NCBI RefSeq assembly: GCF_000787575.1 | Contig: NW_012236518.1 | Span: forward strand, 776,140-840,139 | Length of the DNA stretch: 64,000 nt | Direction of reading: 5' to 3' | From: Acytostelium subglobosum LB1 | Lineage: Eukaryota; Evosea; Eumycetozoa; Acytosteliales; Acytosteliaceae | In this document: positions 34,118-46,777 of the stretch, one piece after another | How positions within the stretch are numbered: the first letter of the stretch is position 1 | Layout of the letters: every line of letters starts with the position of its first letter | Made by a program: the position numbers and the translations under genes | Notes under the pieces: model-generated | Databases searched by the model: none | The model's input: only the letters and a program-made list of their open reading frames with translations | What the model was told of the DNA's origin: nothing

Positions 34118-35871
34118 TAACTGTCCTTGGATCTACTACCACTACTACTCTTATCCAACAGCATCTTTATGATCTTCTCCCTGCGGTCCAGTTTATACAT
34201 GTCCATTGATTCTTGCCGTTGATCCCTTCTCTTTTGTCGATCGTCCAGGAATACTTGATGATCTTTGGTGGCGCGTGCAATGTCACCAATGGCACGATAG
34301 GCTTCCGCTCGTTCCTTATAGGCTTTGGCATGCTCTGGATGATGTTCAATGCATTCGGTATAGTCTTGGATGGCCTTGTCAAATTGTTTCAACTGGTTGT
34401 AACAACGACCTCTGTAGAACTTGACAGAAGGATGTTCCTCCTTTGCCAAATAGTTCATCGACATTGTATAATCATTGGCTGCCAGTTCAAACTCTCCAAT
34501 TAGAATATTACACATGCCACGTCTAAAGTAGTTGTTACCGAGTGTATCATTATCCAGCACTGAGTGATGATAAAAAGTAAGTATGATGTTTGTTTGATAT
34601 GTGAAGATTGGCAATGATGGGATACACTACCATATACTCGTGATGACTTGTAATAGTCAACATAGTTGTTGAAGAAAAGGTTTAGGAGTTGAAGTGCCAA
34701 TGGTTCTTTGTCTGGATGTTGTTTGATTGATTGATCAAAGGTTAGGATCGCATGAATAGTCTATGTTGCCGATTATGGTTCATACCTTGCACAATGAGCA
34801 ACTCTGCGGCATAGGTCTGGGTCGGTGGATGGTGATACGAACACGCCATTGCCTTGTCTCGTAAATAGAAACATGCCAACATCTCTGGTTTGGTACCCTT
34901 GAGCAAACATCTTCCTTTTCCAACATATCCATCAGGTTTACTATCAGCATGGGCATGAGTTAGTGATTGGAAGACAGATTGGTCAGACACTTTTGCCAGG
35001 CTACTTACTCATCTGCGGCTTTGATAACAGCCTCCCATGCAACGATTGCCTTGTCTAGTATTTGCATGGCATCTTTGCCTTCCTTGTCCTTTAGGAATTG
35101 GAGTTCATGTTCGATCATGAATGCCTGAAGAGACAGTAACTTGTAGGTCTCTGGATGTGAATATGGAATTAGACGTAATGCCTCCTCCAGTGCTTTCCTC
35201 GCGTTTGCAAGTTGACCCAGTCTGAATCGTATTGCTGCCAGTCTTCCATAGACCAGTGCAATCTCAACTCTATCCTGTGCTTTGGCCAATCCTTGAGATG
35301 CAAGCTATGTGATGAATGTGTGTGACAAGTGTCAACATGTCGTCAGTCAATCATTCATTCCTTAGCATTCATTGAATGTGACACACGAGTGAGTGCACTG
35401 TTGCCAGAGTGACCTACATACAGTGTCCAGTGCCATTTGGTATTGGCCCTCCTTGTAGTGCTTGTCTGACTGTTTGATCAATTGATCGAGGTGATAGTTG
35501 AAGTCAATGACATTGTCATAAGATGTTGTTATTGTAGTCTGTTTTTGTTGTGTCTTCTTTGGTCCGCTTGTACCTCTGCCACTGCCACTGTCACTGCCAC
35601 TGCTACTGGTTGAGTACCTAGCATTCATCGATTGAATGTTAACATCATTGTAACACGCACTACGTGTAGTCGATTGTGATGACAATGACGAGTGACAGAT
35701 CCATTGAAGTAGTGGTAGTGGTTGCTGTTGCTTGTTGAACTGTCGCTGTTGGCCCATTTGAATTGACAATGAAGGCAATGCTAACCATCTATGAACAGTA
35801 CTAATACTAGTACCAGTATTAGCAGTGATCAGGGTGTTGCGGCATCCATTCAGCAGTCTTGACATTGCCAT
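34117..35871 (-). CDS. TPR-repeat protein, possibly mitochondrial
   Basis: Five exons (35422-35871, 35009-35304, 34786-34940, 34631-34711, 34117-34559) encode 474 residues. The N-terminus, MAMSRLLNGCRNTLITANTG followed by Arg-containing and acid-free sequence, resembles a mitochondrial targeting peptide. Tetratricopeptide helices occur at about 115-250 (DKHYKEGQYQMALDT; GQLANARKALEEALRLIP) and again at about 335-450 (NYFRRGMCNILIGEFELAANDY; CYNQLKQFDKAIQDYTECIE; AYKERAEAYRAIGDIARA). TPRs mediate protein-protein contacts, and the partner is not evident. The fourth intron uses a non-standard GTAGTG donor, chosen because it keeps the frame into the C-terminal TPR array. An 81-nt exon sits between. 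The C-terminus is Lys/Ser rich. Confidence 0.85.
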
Positions 35872-36471
35872 GTTGTTGTTGTTATCTCGTACGTACTACT
35901 ACAGCAGGCAGCAGTAGTACATTGATTGATTGATTCGGCAGATAGAGAGTGTTGGAGTGAGAATGAAAGAGGTGAAACGAGTTGAATGATTGAATGGACT
36001 TGGTGTGACAGGTCATTGTTGGCTGGGGGGAATAAGCTCTTCCTCAACTCAAACACACCACATTGTTTCAAACACGAACAACAAAGTGAAAATCAGGTGT
36101 GGCCCCTTTTGGAATAATTGACCGAGTTGGCATTCCAGCTCGGCCCATTACCTTGATTGATTGACTGACCATCAACCATTTAACTACACTCCATTCATAC
36201 GGTACAATATGAGAGTAGGTGTCGGTGCACATTGATTGATTGACTGTCCACATGGTTTCAATACTGTCTATAAATACTCTGCCTTTTTGTTGCATCAGGT
36301 TATCAATTTGCATCATCTGTCTGTCTCTCTATCTCTCTTTACCTCTACCTCTAATATCCCTCCTTCTCTCTCTTGTAAATAATAACTTATACTTTTAACT
36401 TATAACCTATCACATAACTTATTACTTTAACTCCTTGTACCTAATATTATTTATCCAATTAACAATACAAC
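35872..36471. promoter_or_regulatory. Divergent promoter region between TPR and bHLH genes
   Basis: A 600-bp gap between divergent genes. The half next to the bHLH gene is rich in TCTCTC tracts followed by A/T-rich sequence (36320-36470); the other half carries a short TGATTGATTGATT run near 35920. An 82-codon open frame here has no coding character. Confidence 0.45.
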
Positions 36472-37283
36472 ATGCCAAGGAAGAGAATCCCAAAACCATC
36501 TGCATCATCATCCTCAAGGAGAAGAACCAGAAAGTCCCCATTGTAAGTACCATCACTCAATCAATCAATCAATCAATTAATATGTCCATTGATTAACTAA
36601 CATACATTCATTGAAGTACTCTAAGTGGTGAGTTATCTCAATCAGAGAGGAAACAAAGACATTGTGAGAGTGAGAGAAAGGGTAGGGAGAAGAGAAAGTC
36701 ATTAATGGAGAAGTTGGCTTCGGTTCATGAGGACTTGTACGGCCCATCTATTGAGAAGTTGACCCATGCTGATATCCTGACCAAGGCCATCCAAGTTGGA
36801 AAAGAGCTGCTAGAGTTGAAAGGCAACCACCTTCCATATTCGCCAGACACCTCGGTCTCCGATGATGATGATGACAATGAAGAGTCCGACGCCATCTCGT
36901 CTTCCTCATCCACGCCATCCAACTCCATCTCGCTCTCCAACTCCATCTCTCTATCCAACTCCAGCTTCAACGCCTTGTCATCATCATCCTCCTCCCTCTC
37001 GGACAATCCGCCATCCAGCCCTCTATCGATCTATGATCCACCATCAATGTCCGGCAGCACCAACAGGCTGCAAATCCTGTCCGATGTCAGCCAGACCATT
37101 CCTTCGCCAAGACCAAATGCGGAGTATGTGCCCGAGCTGGATCAGTCCAAGGTACCTCAGCTGCCATCTCTCAATGAGTTCATGGATGGTATCCATGACC
37201 TGATGTGCCTGCCATACTTCCTATCCCGCGCCGACTCCATCAAAGAGCAACAACAGAGATTGCAAACTCAATCCATTTGTTAG
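36472..37283 (+). CDS. bHLH-type transcription factor
   Basis: Two exons (36472-36542, 36617-37283) encode 245 residues. Exon 1 gives a basic N-terminus (MPRKRIPKP). A basic helix-loop-helix domain spans about residues 30-90: the basic region reads RKQRHCESERKGREKRK, with His, Glu and Arg spaced as in E-box-binding factors. Helix 1 is SLMEKLASV, then a loop, then helix 2 KLTHADILTKAIQVGKELLEL. The rest is Ser-rich and acidic with repeated SNSIS units, possibly an activation region. bHLH factors bind E-box DNA as dimers in the nucleus. Gly in the basic region where Arg or Lys is usual is a small departure. The class is uncommon in dictyostelids, so target genes cannot be guessed. Confidence 0.82.
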
Positions 37284-37512
37284 TCGCTCTACAATCGCGC
37301 GTAACCAATTACCTTCCAATCCATATGCTATCCAATCCATTCCAATTCAATTCAATTCATTCCATTCCATTCCATTCAAAGTAGAGACTGACTGGCCAAT
37401 CCAATAAACTGTGTTGGTGTCCTCCAATCCAATGATTAAGCGTTGATCGGTTGCATATATATTATTTGATTGATTGTTTGATTGAATGGATTGACTGAAT
37501 GATCGATCGTGA

Positions 37513-39404
37513 CTACAACTCTGTCGATTGATTGAGTACGATCTGCTTCTGTAATGGGATGAAGTTGCCCTTCTTTGTGAGCTGGATGGGCTTGATCATG
37601 ATGGTGGCCATTATGAACCAGAACACTGTTACCGAGAACACGACGGTGTAGGCAACGGCGTAGCTGTACTTGGCCTTGAGCGAGTCGATTATCAGTCCAC
37701 TGATCAGTGGGGACAGTGCCTGCGGGATCATCATCGATTGATGCCATATGCCCATGTCCTTGGCAATGTCTGCGTTCTCTGGCAGCACGTCCAGTGCCAG
37801 CGCCCAGTCCACAGCCTGGTACGCGCCGTAGCCCATGCCAAATAGACCGCCCACGACAAACACCATCAACAGCGACGGCTTGAAGCTGAGCAGCATGAAG
37901 CCCAGCGTGCACAATGCCATCACGCCACTGGAAATATAGACGCAGAGCTTGCGGCCGTAGCGATCCGAGAGCGGGCCGGCAATGATGCTGGTCGGCACAC
38001 TGGTGACGACAATGACGATGAGCAGGTAGGATGCGTAGAGTGCTCCGTTTTCCACGTGGATGACGTCCTTGAGGTAGAACTGGAAGTACTCGAGCACCGA
38101 GTACACGCCCATCTCCTGGAAGAATCGCGTGATGATCACCCAGTGGAAGTTCTGGTAGGTGTCGCGCGGCAGGTGAAACGATTTGAAGAAGCGCTTGACT
38201 GTGAGCTTGGGCACGAAGCCGGTCTGAGGTGTCTCGCGCACGCCTATTAACGTAGGCAGGGTGAATAATAGAAGTACAATGATTAGATATAAATATTCCA
38301 TGAGCAGAGGTGGTGGCGCGCCCTTCTCGTTCCTGAGCATGAGCAGGGCGACACCAGACAGGCCAAACAGGTTGCCAAGCGCGTTGGCAAACGCCAGGAA
38401 GCCGCTGGCTTCGCCAAAGCGTTCGCGTGGCACCAGGTCTGGCATGAGGCCGGCGAATGGACCTCCGCCCCAATTGATTCCAAACTGGACGCCAATGGTG
38501 CAGAAGATGAACAGATGAATTTGATGGCCTGGGAATGCCGACAGGAAAAGGAACAACGATGCCACCAATGTTCCCGACATTATAAACACACGTCTCTTTC
38601 CAAACTTGTTCTTTGAGTGATCAGACAGCCATCCAGCCAATGGTGCAGTCGTAATAGATACCAATACTCCAAACAATGGCATCCATCCTGTATACTTCTC
38701 CTTCAACTCCTCTCCAACAATGTACTAAATGGGTAGGGGGTGGTGGAATGATTCCAGAGTCAGTACGATTGATTGATTGATCGATTGAATCATGCTTACA
38801 TTGATCTGATTGGGCCAAATGATGGATGTCATTGCACTCATGATGGCACTGTACGCGAACCAGTATGATGAGAGACAGACGTAGAACTTTAACTTCTTCC
38901 ATTTGCCTGTGGGCATTGATTTTGAATGATGCCGTATATGACTACTGCCTTCAAACATTGTACCGGCATCTTCCTCATCGTCCTCCTCAAGCATCTTAAT
39001 ATCATTCATTATAAAGTTCATCTCTCCAATGCCTCCTCCACCTCCACCACCACCATATACATCCACATCATCATAAGACTCTGTCATTATCCTACTACTT
39101 GGTTGTCTCTCATGCATTGTCATCAATGATTCATTATCTATTGATTGATTGATTGAATGAAGTGTCAGTCATGTACATGTTGGTGATTCAATCTCAATAT
39201 ATATATATATATACCTTTTATATCATCGTCATCATATGAATGTGTAAGCATTGGAGACACCTCGCCACTTGTACTCATATTGAGTGCATTGTGTCCAATC
39301 GAACCACTGTCCTCTAGACTGATTGCAGGTCCATTCCTCTCATAAGCATCATCTTCTATACTATTATCATCTAATACACTATATGAGTTACTAGACTTTG
39401 ACAT
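37513..39404 (-). CDS. Major facilitator superfamily transporter
   Basis: Three exons (39215-39404, 38800-39137, 37513-38724) encode 579 residues. An acidic, Gly-rich cytosolic N-terminus of about 145 residues (with a run of eight Gly) precedes twelve predicted membrane segments. The family signature between TM2 and TM3 is present as GWLSDHSKNKFGKRR, and the matching loop in the second half reads GPLSDRYGRK. The layout resembles sugar/proton symporters of the SLC45 or GPH type, but the substrate is not readable from sequence. The ends of exons 1 and 2 join in frame (DDIK-DNESL and WPNQIN-YIVGEEL). It converges with the bHLH gene, leaving 229 bp. Confidence 0.9.
38744..38756. repeat. Palindrome TGGAATGATTCCA (intron copy 1)
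   Basis: A 13-bp inverted repeat with a one-base centre inside the second intron of the MFS gene. Four more copies occur at 40183, 46157, 47529 and 48081, all in introns. Confidence 0.75.
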
Positions 39405-39742
39405 TATCTATAATATATATATATATCTCTATCTCTATCTGTAAATGTATATGTCAATTTTGTCTGTCTGGTCTTGAGCACCAATGTTGTAGACGATGGT
39501 TGACTTGCAGGACATGGCTGAAGCCCCACTTGCTCCTGAACTAGCTAACACCACGTCTTGTTCCCAAGATCTTTGCTTCAAATTCAATTCAAAGTTATTT
39601 TGGTGCTGGGGGTCATGTCTTTTCAATTCTTTCCGATCCCGATCTAATGTTCAGTTGCAGTTAGATAAAGATAGAGGTAGAGATAGATAATGATATATTG
39701 TGTTTAATAGTGGCAACAACAACTACAATGACAAGGATGTTT
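39405..39742. other. Intergenic region upstream of MFS gene
   Basis: 338 bp with TATA and CTATCT tandem repeats at 39415-39440. Open frames on both strands between 39435 and 39690 overlap each other and lack good starts. A spliced leader exon for the MFS gene is possible but not shown. Confidence 0.4.
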
Positions 39743-42700
39743 TTACATCTCAATACCATTGTCATAGTATTGGAAGACGTCGTAGAAGTAGGTGGAGAAG
39801 GTGCTGACGGCAGAGAAGGAATCAAAGACAACTTTGGTCATGTGCTTGGCAGCATAGGTCTCACTCCTGCCTGGACAGAATCTGTTGCGAAGATGTAATA
39901 GTGTCTGCTCCTTGAAACATGGTAATCTGGTGTCGAGCATCAGCTCCACCAGTGTGATGATACTGTCCATGTGTTGACGTGCGGCCAAGAATGCCCTGAC
40001 CGACTGCTCCATGAACCAAGTGAACTGCTCTGCACCAGGCTTGCCACCCATAATATCAATCATCTCTTGTGACATCTTGAATGGTGATGCCTCAAATGTG
40101 AGCAAGTCGCCTCCAGGTGATATATCAAAGATGAATCCAAAGTCTGTTGATTGATTAAGTGGAAGTGATGGGTTAGTCTATGTGGAATGATTCCAACTTG
40201 TGCCAAGCTGATGAACACATACCAATGTGAATAATGTGACCTTCTTCGTCGACGAGGATGTTGGCATTGTGACGATCCTTGATCTGGAGGATGTAGCTGA
40301 CGACTGAGTAGGCGGCCATACTTCTGATGAAGTTGCGTCTGGCATTCTGGAAGCCAGCACTGTTCTTGTGACCATACTTGGAGATGAAGTAGTTGTAGAG
40401 TGTACCGTTGACCTTCTTACCAATCTGGTCACGCGACATTGTGTTGGGACACAGCTCAATCATGCCACAGCCGGGCTTGGTGGCGATGACCTTGTAGGGG
40501 AACAGGAAGAGGTCGAGGCCCACGCTGTTGAAGATACGCTTGAACAGGTCGATCACCTGCAGCGCCAGCATGTCTTGACGGATGTCGTCACCAGACTTGA
40601 AGATACAACCTTGGATCTGGACGGTGTTGGATGGCTTCTCGCCGTGCTCCTGGATGACGCGACGAGAGTGTTGCTTTTTCAGACGGGACGACTCGCGCAG
40701 ATTGGTAGAGGAGCTGGCCAGTGCGGCATACTGGGTCTTGAGCATCTCGGGCAGCTTGGAGGTGGTTGTCGATGCAGAGATGTGGTGGATGGGTGGCGAG
40801 TCGCTGGGGGGCGGCGATTTGACGTCGGGATGGGGGGGACGCTGAGCCTCGGGGATCTTCCTCTCGAGCACCTTGAAGTTGACAAGGATGGGCACCTTGG
40901 CGGCCGACTGGAGTGTCATGGCCGACTCAATCTCCAGACCAATGACAATGTTCTTGGGATTGGTGGGCAGGTAGAGTGGGTGCTCAGGGTCGTCGACATG
41001 GTTGGACGACAGACGACGCAGCTCCTCCTTCAGCTGGCCCTTCCTCTTGGTCGGGTCCTTGTTCTGAAGCAGACTGCCACTGATCGATGTGAATGACTCA
41101 AAGAAGTTGAACTCCTTCTTGAAGTTCTCCAACGTGCCTGGCACCATCTCTGAGATGATGCGCTCCTTCAGGCGCTTGGCCACCTCCTGGATCTGGGGGT
41201 CGTCGATCATTTTGCCAGTGTTGGGGTCGGGCTCGGTGTACGTCTGCACGTTCCAGATGATCTGGTGCGCCAGCAGCTCGCTGGTCTTTGACGCGTTGAC
41301 CAGGTACTGCTCGACCAATCCAGTCTTGTCATAGCGAAGCGCTTGCACCAGCTGAGGGATGTAGAACATGATGGTCTCGGGAGGGAAGTTGCGCAGCACA
41401 CGACAGGCATACTGCGACACCAAAGGATGCGAGTGGTACGACTTGCCGAGCAAGGCGATGGCTGCAGGTGGGGTGACGGTCTCCCAGTACAACAGGTACT
41501 TGAGCTCGGGGATGTTGGACTTGACATTGTCCTCGGTGACTAGCAGAGGGAGGGCCTCCGGGATGTTGAGCACGGACTTGGTGTTCTTGACCACCATCTC
41601 GCTGAGGATACGTCTGATCTTTGTCTGAGGGAATCGGGTGCTAAAGTGGATGGCCAGACGAGGATTGATCTTCCATGCCGACACCAGGTACTCCTTCCAT
41701 GTCGACTTGATCGACTTGGGCAGGTTGTCATAGGAGAACTTGAGTTGCTCTGGGATCTGCTGTGACAGACGATTGATGGGGTTGTTCCAGGCGGACATCC
41801 TCTCCAACTCGTTGCCAACCAAAAGCAAGATGAGGTTGCGATGCTTCCTCAGCTCCTCTACCAGCAGGTCGTTGGACATTGGCTGCTTGTCTGCCTTCAT
41901 CGAGTCGATCAGTGATTGGGACAGGGAGAATGAGTTGGCGCTACTCATTGTACCAATGCCACTACCAATGACGTCCATACGGATAGAAAGCAAGTCGGCT
42001 GTGAATGATGATGAGTTGTTGTTGTTGAACGATGTTGAGGTCGAGTTGGTGATGCTGGCCGACGAGTGAATGACACTGCCACCACCTGCAGCGGCAGCTG
42101 CACCAGCATTCTGTGTGGCCAAACCGGCCAGCTGGATGGAAGCGCGTTCAGAGCCACGACGAAGTGTGCCGTTTGCCTGAGTCATGGACGAGACGGTGCC
42201 CACCGATCCTGTCATTGTGTTGTAGACGTTGCGGTCGGCGTTTGTAGCAGTCCTGTCTCTAAAGTTGATTGTGAACCTCTTGTCGTAGCTCGCGAACAAA
42301 GACTCGGTCTGGAGACACTTGCAGAAGTCGATCAGTGTCCTCGTGTCGGACTCAAGCTCGCCACTCGACTCGGACAGACCGTACCAGATGGGTGGCAGGT
42401 AGAACCAGGACAGAGTTGCCTGATAGACACGCTGGCGTAGCAGCATTGCCATGGCCTGGTCGCCAATATGCTCGCCCTGCACAAACCTCATTGCCAGCAG
42501 AAGCAAGGAGAAACGTGTGCCAAGACTCTTGGGTGACACGCTCAGTATCATTGGGTCCGAAATGGCCTTTTGCAGCATGCCAGCAATGATGTCGATCTGC
42601 TCCTTGGAGCTGTAGCGTACGATTGAGAAACGCTCTTCCAAGAACCTGATCATCAGCTTGTGTGGCAGGTGGTTGGCCTTGTCCAGCAGAGCCTTTGCCG

Positions 42701-45700
42701 AGGGCAGTGTGGGGCGCTTGTTGTTGGCGGCGGGCGATGGTGTGGGCGTCACGCCGTCCATTGACGTTGTGGTAGAGGCCGAGATGGCCAGAGGAGAGTC
42801 ATCGCGCTTAGTGTTGGAAAAGATACCAATCCTCTGGTTGACTGTCCATGACCAAATGTCGCTGATGGATGTCATTATGAAGCGAGTGAGGTCGGGGCGC
42901 TCAGCCAGCAGCCACTTCCACGCGGTGATACCAACCTGCATGGACTCCTGGGTGAAGATGATGGCGGGGGTGTAGCAGACCATGTGGATCAGACGCACGC
43001 TCTGGCCTGAGTAACGATTGATCAAAAAGGCACACGAGCGGTACATGATCGAGCTAAACACGTTGATATCGATGGTCTTGCGATCCTTATGGTACTCTCT
43101 GATCTTTTCAAACTCCTCGATCAGACGCAAGAAGGCCAGCTCCTCAACGATCTCAATCAGCTTCTCATTCTCGTCGGCGTCGCCACCATTCTCATTCTCA
43201 TCGGCCATCATCATGTTGATCATTCCGTTGACCTCGCCTGTGTACAGTGCCTTGAGCTGCAAAGTGCTGACGAACGTGGCAGCATTGCTGTTGGCGATCG
43301 ATGGAGTGGAGATGTTTGCTGAGGACGACTTGTCGTTGAGACGCGAGTTGTTTGGCGAGAGGATAGAGCCACCGGACGTGTTGTTGCCCGAGTCGATCGA
43401 GCCGATCTCCACGGCCAGCGAGAAACCAATGTGGTTCTGACCTAGCTGGCTGAATCGCTGCATGTACTCCTGGAGCTGCTCGGCCACCTCGGTTGGTGCT
43501 ACGGCAGCGCCATTCTTGAGCCACAGGTTGCCGAGCTCGATCACCTCCTGCAACAGACGCTTGCGGGCAGGTGTCTCATCGGGCAACTCAATGATCTCGC
43601 CAGTGTTTGGCATCTTGATTGAGATCATGTCCATGGGCTTGGTGCGTGCAGCCTGGCCAATAACGTCGAGCAGGTCGAGCAAAGTTGACAGACACTCGCG
43701 GTTCCAGAGGATAGCAGGGAACTTGGCAACAAGAGAAGAGATCCACTCGTCGGCGGCCTTGCGGACCGGCTCGTAGGGGTAGCAGAACTTGACCAACATG
43801 AAGCTGGCATGCGAGGCCAGCTCGTTCTCGCAGGTTGACAATGACATTGGCGAGAAGATCGCCAGGAACTCGGCAAAGACGCGGTCGGCAATGCCACGGA
43901 TACATGTGCTCACGTTGGAGTTGTCGATTCCCTGGTCCTCCAAGTAGGAGAAGATCACCTTGAATGAGTGGCTCTCGTGGAAACGCATTGTCTCGAGTGT
44001 GTGAACGGCGTAGACGTAGGCCATCTGGGCGAATGTCAGGTTCCTAATCACGTTGACACCAGGCAGGCACTCATTGAGGGTCGTGCGCAGCTGTACAAAG
44101 TACTCCTTCTCAAAGCCCTGCTTGATGATCGATTCGAGCTCCAGTATGATCTCCAGGTACAGGTGAGTCTTGGTCGAGATCAATGGATGGAGATGCGCAG
44201 CAATCACTTGGACGCATTCCAACCAATCAGTACGCCATGTTCCCGGCACACTGAACTTGAACATCACACAATAGAACCATACCGAGCGGAACAGCTTGAT
44301 GTTGCCGCTGTTGATGGTGTCGAAGCGCAGTCCTGTGGACACAGCGGAGGGATTGACTCCAGCGGCTACGGGCTGCTTGACCAACTCGGCGATTGTGGGC
44401 AGCAAGAAGCCCATGCCCTTGAGGATGGGCGAGGAGATGTTCTGCTCGAGATCCTCGCGCTTGATTGTCTTGCCTAGCTGCTGGAACAACTTGAGCACAC
44501 TCATGCAGAGATCTTGACGCAGCTCGGGATGCGTGAGGTCCTTGGCCAGACGTTGCAGGGCGATTGGCGTGATGTTGGTGATGAACACCTGATTGGGGTC
44601 CTTGTAGATCTTCTTGAAGAGGTTGGTGATGAGCACGACGATGTCCTTGGTAATGGACTCATGGCCCAGCAGCGCAATGTCGGTCAGCTGCTCCAGGATC
44701 AGGTTCTCAACGTTGCTAGGAGGGTACGTCACCATCGAGATCAGCTGCTCACGGATTAGATCCGTGATGGTGGGGTCGTTCAGCGAGCATGTGATGCGGC
44801 CGAGACACCTGATAATGTTGGACAGTGCGTCGCTCTGAATGTTCACCGAGGATGGCGAGCGGGGCAGCTGCGACTCGGCCATGCCCTGCTGTGACACCAT
44901 CTGTCCGCTCGTGTAATTGTAGTAGTGCGTCTGGAGAGTGTTGACGAACGAAGCGATCACCTGGCGACAGATGTCCACCTGCTCCTTCATCTGCTCGTTC
45001 TTGAGTATCTTGCAGATCGTGTCAAAAGCGGCCAGACGAATGGCCTCTGAGTGCTTGGGCACCAATGAGTTGCTGATAAAGTCTTTGAGAACGTCGATAA
45101 CTCGCGTGACCTTGTCTGGATACTTGTCGGTGAGCTTCACGAGCGATGAAAGCACGGTCGAATGCAGATTCTCTGTATGCTGTCTCTGCAGTGCCGAGAG
45201 TACCTCTTCGCTCGAGTAGTTCTTACTGTCTGTTATATACCTGGTAATGAACTCCAATACGTCCTTTCCAATCGACGCATCATGTATCGCGCAGCTGACC
45301 ATAACATTCTGTTCGTTCCAAGAGCGTGACAAGTTAGTGTCCTGTCATGACCTGTGTTGTCATATCATGTGTTGCCCAGACTTACAATGATTGAGATAAA
45401 CGTCTCATTGTCAGCAAAGTAATGGATGTTGGAAGTGGAGGTATATGGCAATACATTGTTGTACAACTTCTTATAAGTATCTGAGTCAACCTGTTCCTGT
45501 GGCAGGCTGGTCATCTGTTCATATGCTCTACATATCAACAAGAGACACTACATGATTGATTGATTGAGTGAGTGAGCGGGCCATCACCATCTCCATCACA
45601 ATAACAAACATACCTTCTTAACATTAAACTTGGCTAATGATGTTGATGTAGTTGAGGCCTTGGGATTGGGTTGGTTGGATGAACATTGAAGTTGATTGAG

Positions 45701-46467
45701 GAGATACTCGATGGAGACGATCACTCGCTCCAACTCATCTTGTTGATAGTTGAATCGGTGATTGCTGCCCATGGCACGAAGTGCACCGTAGATCAACGAT
45801 GGATTGGTCATAGTGTTGACAATGTGTTGGAAGAAGTCGAGGAAGGCCGGCACAATGATGCGTCTGGCATCAGTGGTCACGTGTGACAGTATGGACAACT
45901 GCTCGATCAGGTAACAAGTGAAGTTGGTGGCGTGATCGGCGTCCGATGGACTTGCCGTGGCAAAGTCCGTATACGTCAGATAGTACATGAACGATGTCAA
46001 CAGCGATACAACATTAACATCATCCGGGTTGATCACTCCATTCGAACATTTGTACAAGTGTGACAGAGCAATCACAGACTCTTGTGATCTTATACTCTAT
46101 AATGTGATTGATTGATCATGATTGATTGAGTGAATGAGTGAATGAGTGATCATGATTGGAATGATTCCAACCAGCCGCCAATGATGATTGATTGGACACT
46201 TACAACTAATGATGTTGACACTGTTGGATTGGCATTGACAGTTGATTGTAGTTGAGCATCGTTGAGTGTTACATCGAGATATCTTCGACCAGCTGGCAGC
46301 AGGGATAGACACGAACTGATGAGTATCTGTGCACTATCCTCTGGTATTGGATTTAGAAAACTAATGGTCTCTGCCAACTGAACCTTTGCCGATAGTCTAA
46401 ACAACTCTGGCACTGTTTCATTAAGTTGTCTGAACTCATTACTACTCTTTGTATTAAGAGATATCAT
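39743..46467 (-). CDS. PI4KA: Type III phosphatidylinositol 4-kinase alpha
   Basis: Five exons (46204-46467, 45614-46096, 45386-45514, 40223-45308, 39743-40143) encode 2120 residues, the usual size of PI4KIIIalpha/Stt4. The N-terminal two thirds is a helical solenoid with Ser/Asn-rich inserts. A lipid-kinase accessory helical domain follows, then the catalytic domain. Visible motifs are FKSGDDIRQDMLALQVI, the catalytic loop IKDRHNANILVDEEGH, and HIIHIDFGF with the metal-binding DFG created across the last intron. The C-terminus YDVFQYYDNGIEM matches the family. The enzyme makes PI4P at the plasma membrane, with TTC7/EFR3-type partners in other eukaryotes. For the third exon an upstream TAG acceptor gives a stop, so CAG before ATGACC (exon start 45514) was chosen. 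Two of its introns hold the 13-bp palindrome. Confidence 0.97.
40183..40195. repeat. Palindrome TGGAATGATTCCA (intron copy 2)
   Basis: Lies in the last intron (40144-40222) of the PI 4-kinase gene. Confidence 0.75.
46156..46170. repeat. Palindrome TTGGAATGATTCCAA (intron copy 3)
   Basis: Lies in the first intron (46097-46203) of the PI 4-kinase gene; the symmetry extends one base further on each side than in the other copies. Confidence 0.75.
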
Positions 46468-46777
46468 TATATCTATGACTCACAGATCAATATGTTGATT
46501 GATTGATTGATTGATCAAGATATATTATGATATATATATATATTATATGTATTATAAGTATGAAGAATATAAGTGTGATTGGTTGATGAGATACTTCCGA
46601 CTCATTGAATGAATGAACGTCTTCTTCAGGGTTGTGTTCACAAAAAAAAAGTTGGGGTGGTGTGATTAGCACCCAGTGCACTCAAAAACGACATTGATCA
46701 GCATGATCATGACACCATGATGGTGAGTAATCAATCATCACTTATTAATAATCAAGTAATAATAGTATATTATTTGT
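46468..46777. other. Intergenic region, PI 4-kinase promoter
   Basis: 310 bp between two same-strand genes with TGAT repeats (46496-46514) and a TATA-repeat stretch (46520-46560) near the PI 4-kinase start. No gene is seen. Confidence 0.45.

Noticed and set aside
39435-39690. Overlapping 60-codon frames on both strands upstream of the MFS gene
   Set aside because: Mutually antisense, with poor starts and no homology I recognise; possibly part of a leader.
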